Below the pieces are notes generated by a model. That model had not been told where the DNA came from. It searched no databases and saw only the letters and a program-made list of their open reading frames with translations. Shown here one piece after another: positions 63,529-64,000 of a DNA stretch of 64,000 bases; within the stretch, counting starts at the first letter, position 1, and the number at the start of each line of letters is the position of its first letter. A program made the position numbers and the translations under genes. The stretch comes from Irpex lacteus. Lineage: Eukaryota > Basidiomycota > Agaricomycetes > Polyporales > Irpicaceae. Location: positions 372,001-436,000 of the forward strand of contig MQVO02000009.1 in assembly GCA_001986395.2 (NCBI GenBank), in the 5' to 3' direction.

Positions 63529-64000
63529 GCTACCATCGAATGGATTATGTACTTATAGGACAGCAACTGGGCATATGTGATTGTATTATGAATATATTCT
63601 CGTTGACTTGCTGGTTGAAGCTGGCAGGAGCAGCGGCCGAATGGAGGTGGCGGGCGTCCAAAAGAGGAATGCGTCGGGACTTATTACGTCCTAGCGGAGA
63701 TCAATTCAAAATTTTGGACACGACTCATCCACTTGTCTTGTTGACTCAACTTGGACTCTCACCACCACCTCCCCCTACTTAAACCGCCTTGGTTCAGACA
63801 CCCTACTTTTCAAGAGCGACTCCCGCTCGTACATGATTTTCACGCAGAACACACGCGACGAGTAAGTTGTTTAACGGTTAATGGGCCCAAGTCGCGTGCT
63901 CATCGACTACCACAGTTACCTCAGTGACCTCGTCTTCTCGCTCCTCAGTCATTAAGCTAGCCTGAACCATCGGAAAAAAACATGCTCGCTCGTACCCTCA
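63529..64000. other. Right-edge intergenic region
   Basis: No coding family is recognised in the last 470 bp. A pyrimidine-rich, promoter-like stretch near 63760-63800 may belong to a gene beyond the window. Confidence 0.35.

Overview
The window is nuclear DNA of a filamentous basidiomycete, most likely a mushroom-forming Agaricomycete. Genes are interrupted by many short introns of roughly 45-65 bp with GTAAGT/GTGAGT-type donors. Lineage-typical families are present: a Plavaka-type transposase, a DUF6532-like protein, F-box/leucine-rich proteins, a GH76-like membrane protein and a Kre9/Knh1-like secreted protein. All assignments come from reading the sequence and family knowledge. No database search was run, and exon boundaries are my own splicing inferences.

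Layout. 1-9.6 kb is an accessory block: a Plavaka transposase running off the left edge, a decayed GH76 gene with an in-frame stop, a DUF6532-like gene and a truncated F-box gene. 10-20 kb is a dense housekeeping block: HEM2 (heme synthesis), divergent from cytosolic isoleucyl-tRNA synthetase, then the spliceosomal zinc-finger protein Snu23, a FIT/Scs3-type ER lipid protein, and a nucleoplasmin-like protein that lacks the FKBP domain usually attached to it. 20.2-23.4 kb has no recognisable gene and holds a degenerate array of old diverged repeats. 23.9-33.3 kb carries an MFS transporter, an FAD oxidoreductase and a short-chain dehydrogenase, around a 3.4 kb gene-poor stretch with a cluster of palindromes.

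34-64 kb is again mostly housekeeping: RPS8, a Set9/Suv4-20 H4K20 methyltransferase, CCT6, a Cdc1/Ted1 metallophosphoesterase, UGP1 (with an apparent one-base frameshift), an HLTF/Rad5-like DNA translocase, a second Cdc1/Ted1 paralog in inverted orientation, a full-length F-box protein, a Kre9-like secreted protein and a BSD-domain protein.

The points most worth a second look are: the HLTF-like protein, which combines a PARP-type zinc finger, HIRAN, SNF2 and RING with a SUMO-interaction-like motif inside the helicase core and a PIP-box-like C-terminus; the second Cdc1/Ted1 paralog, which has lost two conserved histidines; the UGP1 frameshift in the PPGHGD loop; and the decayed repeat array. 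No tRNA, rRNA, CRISPR array or bacterial-type element was seen.
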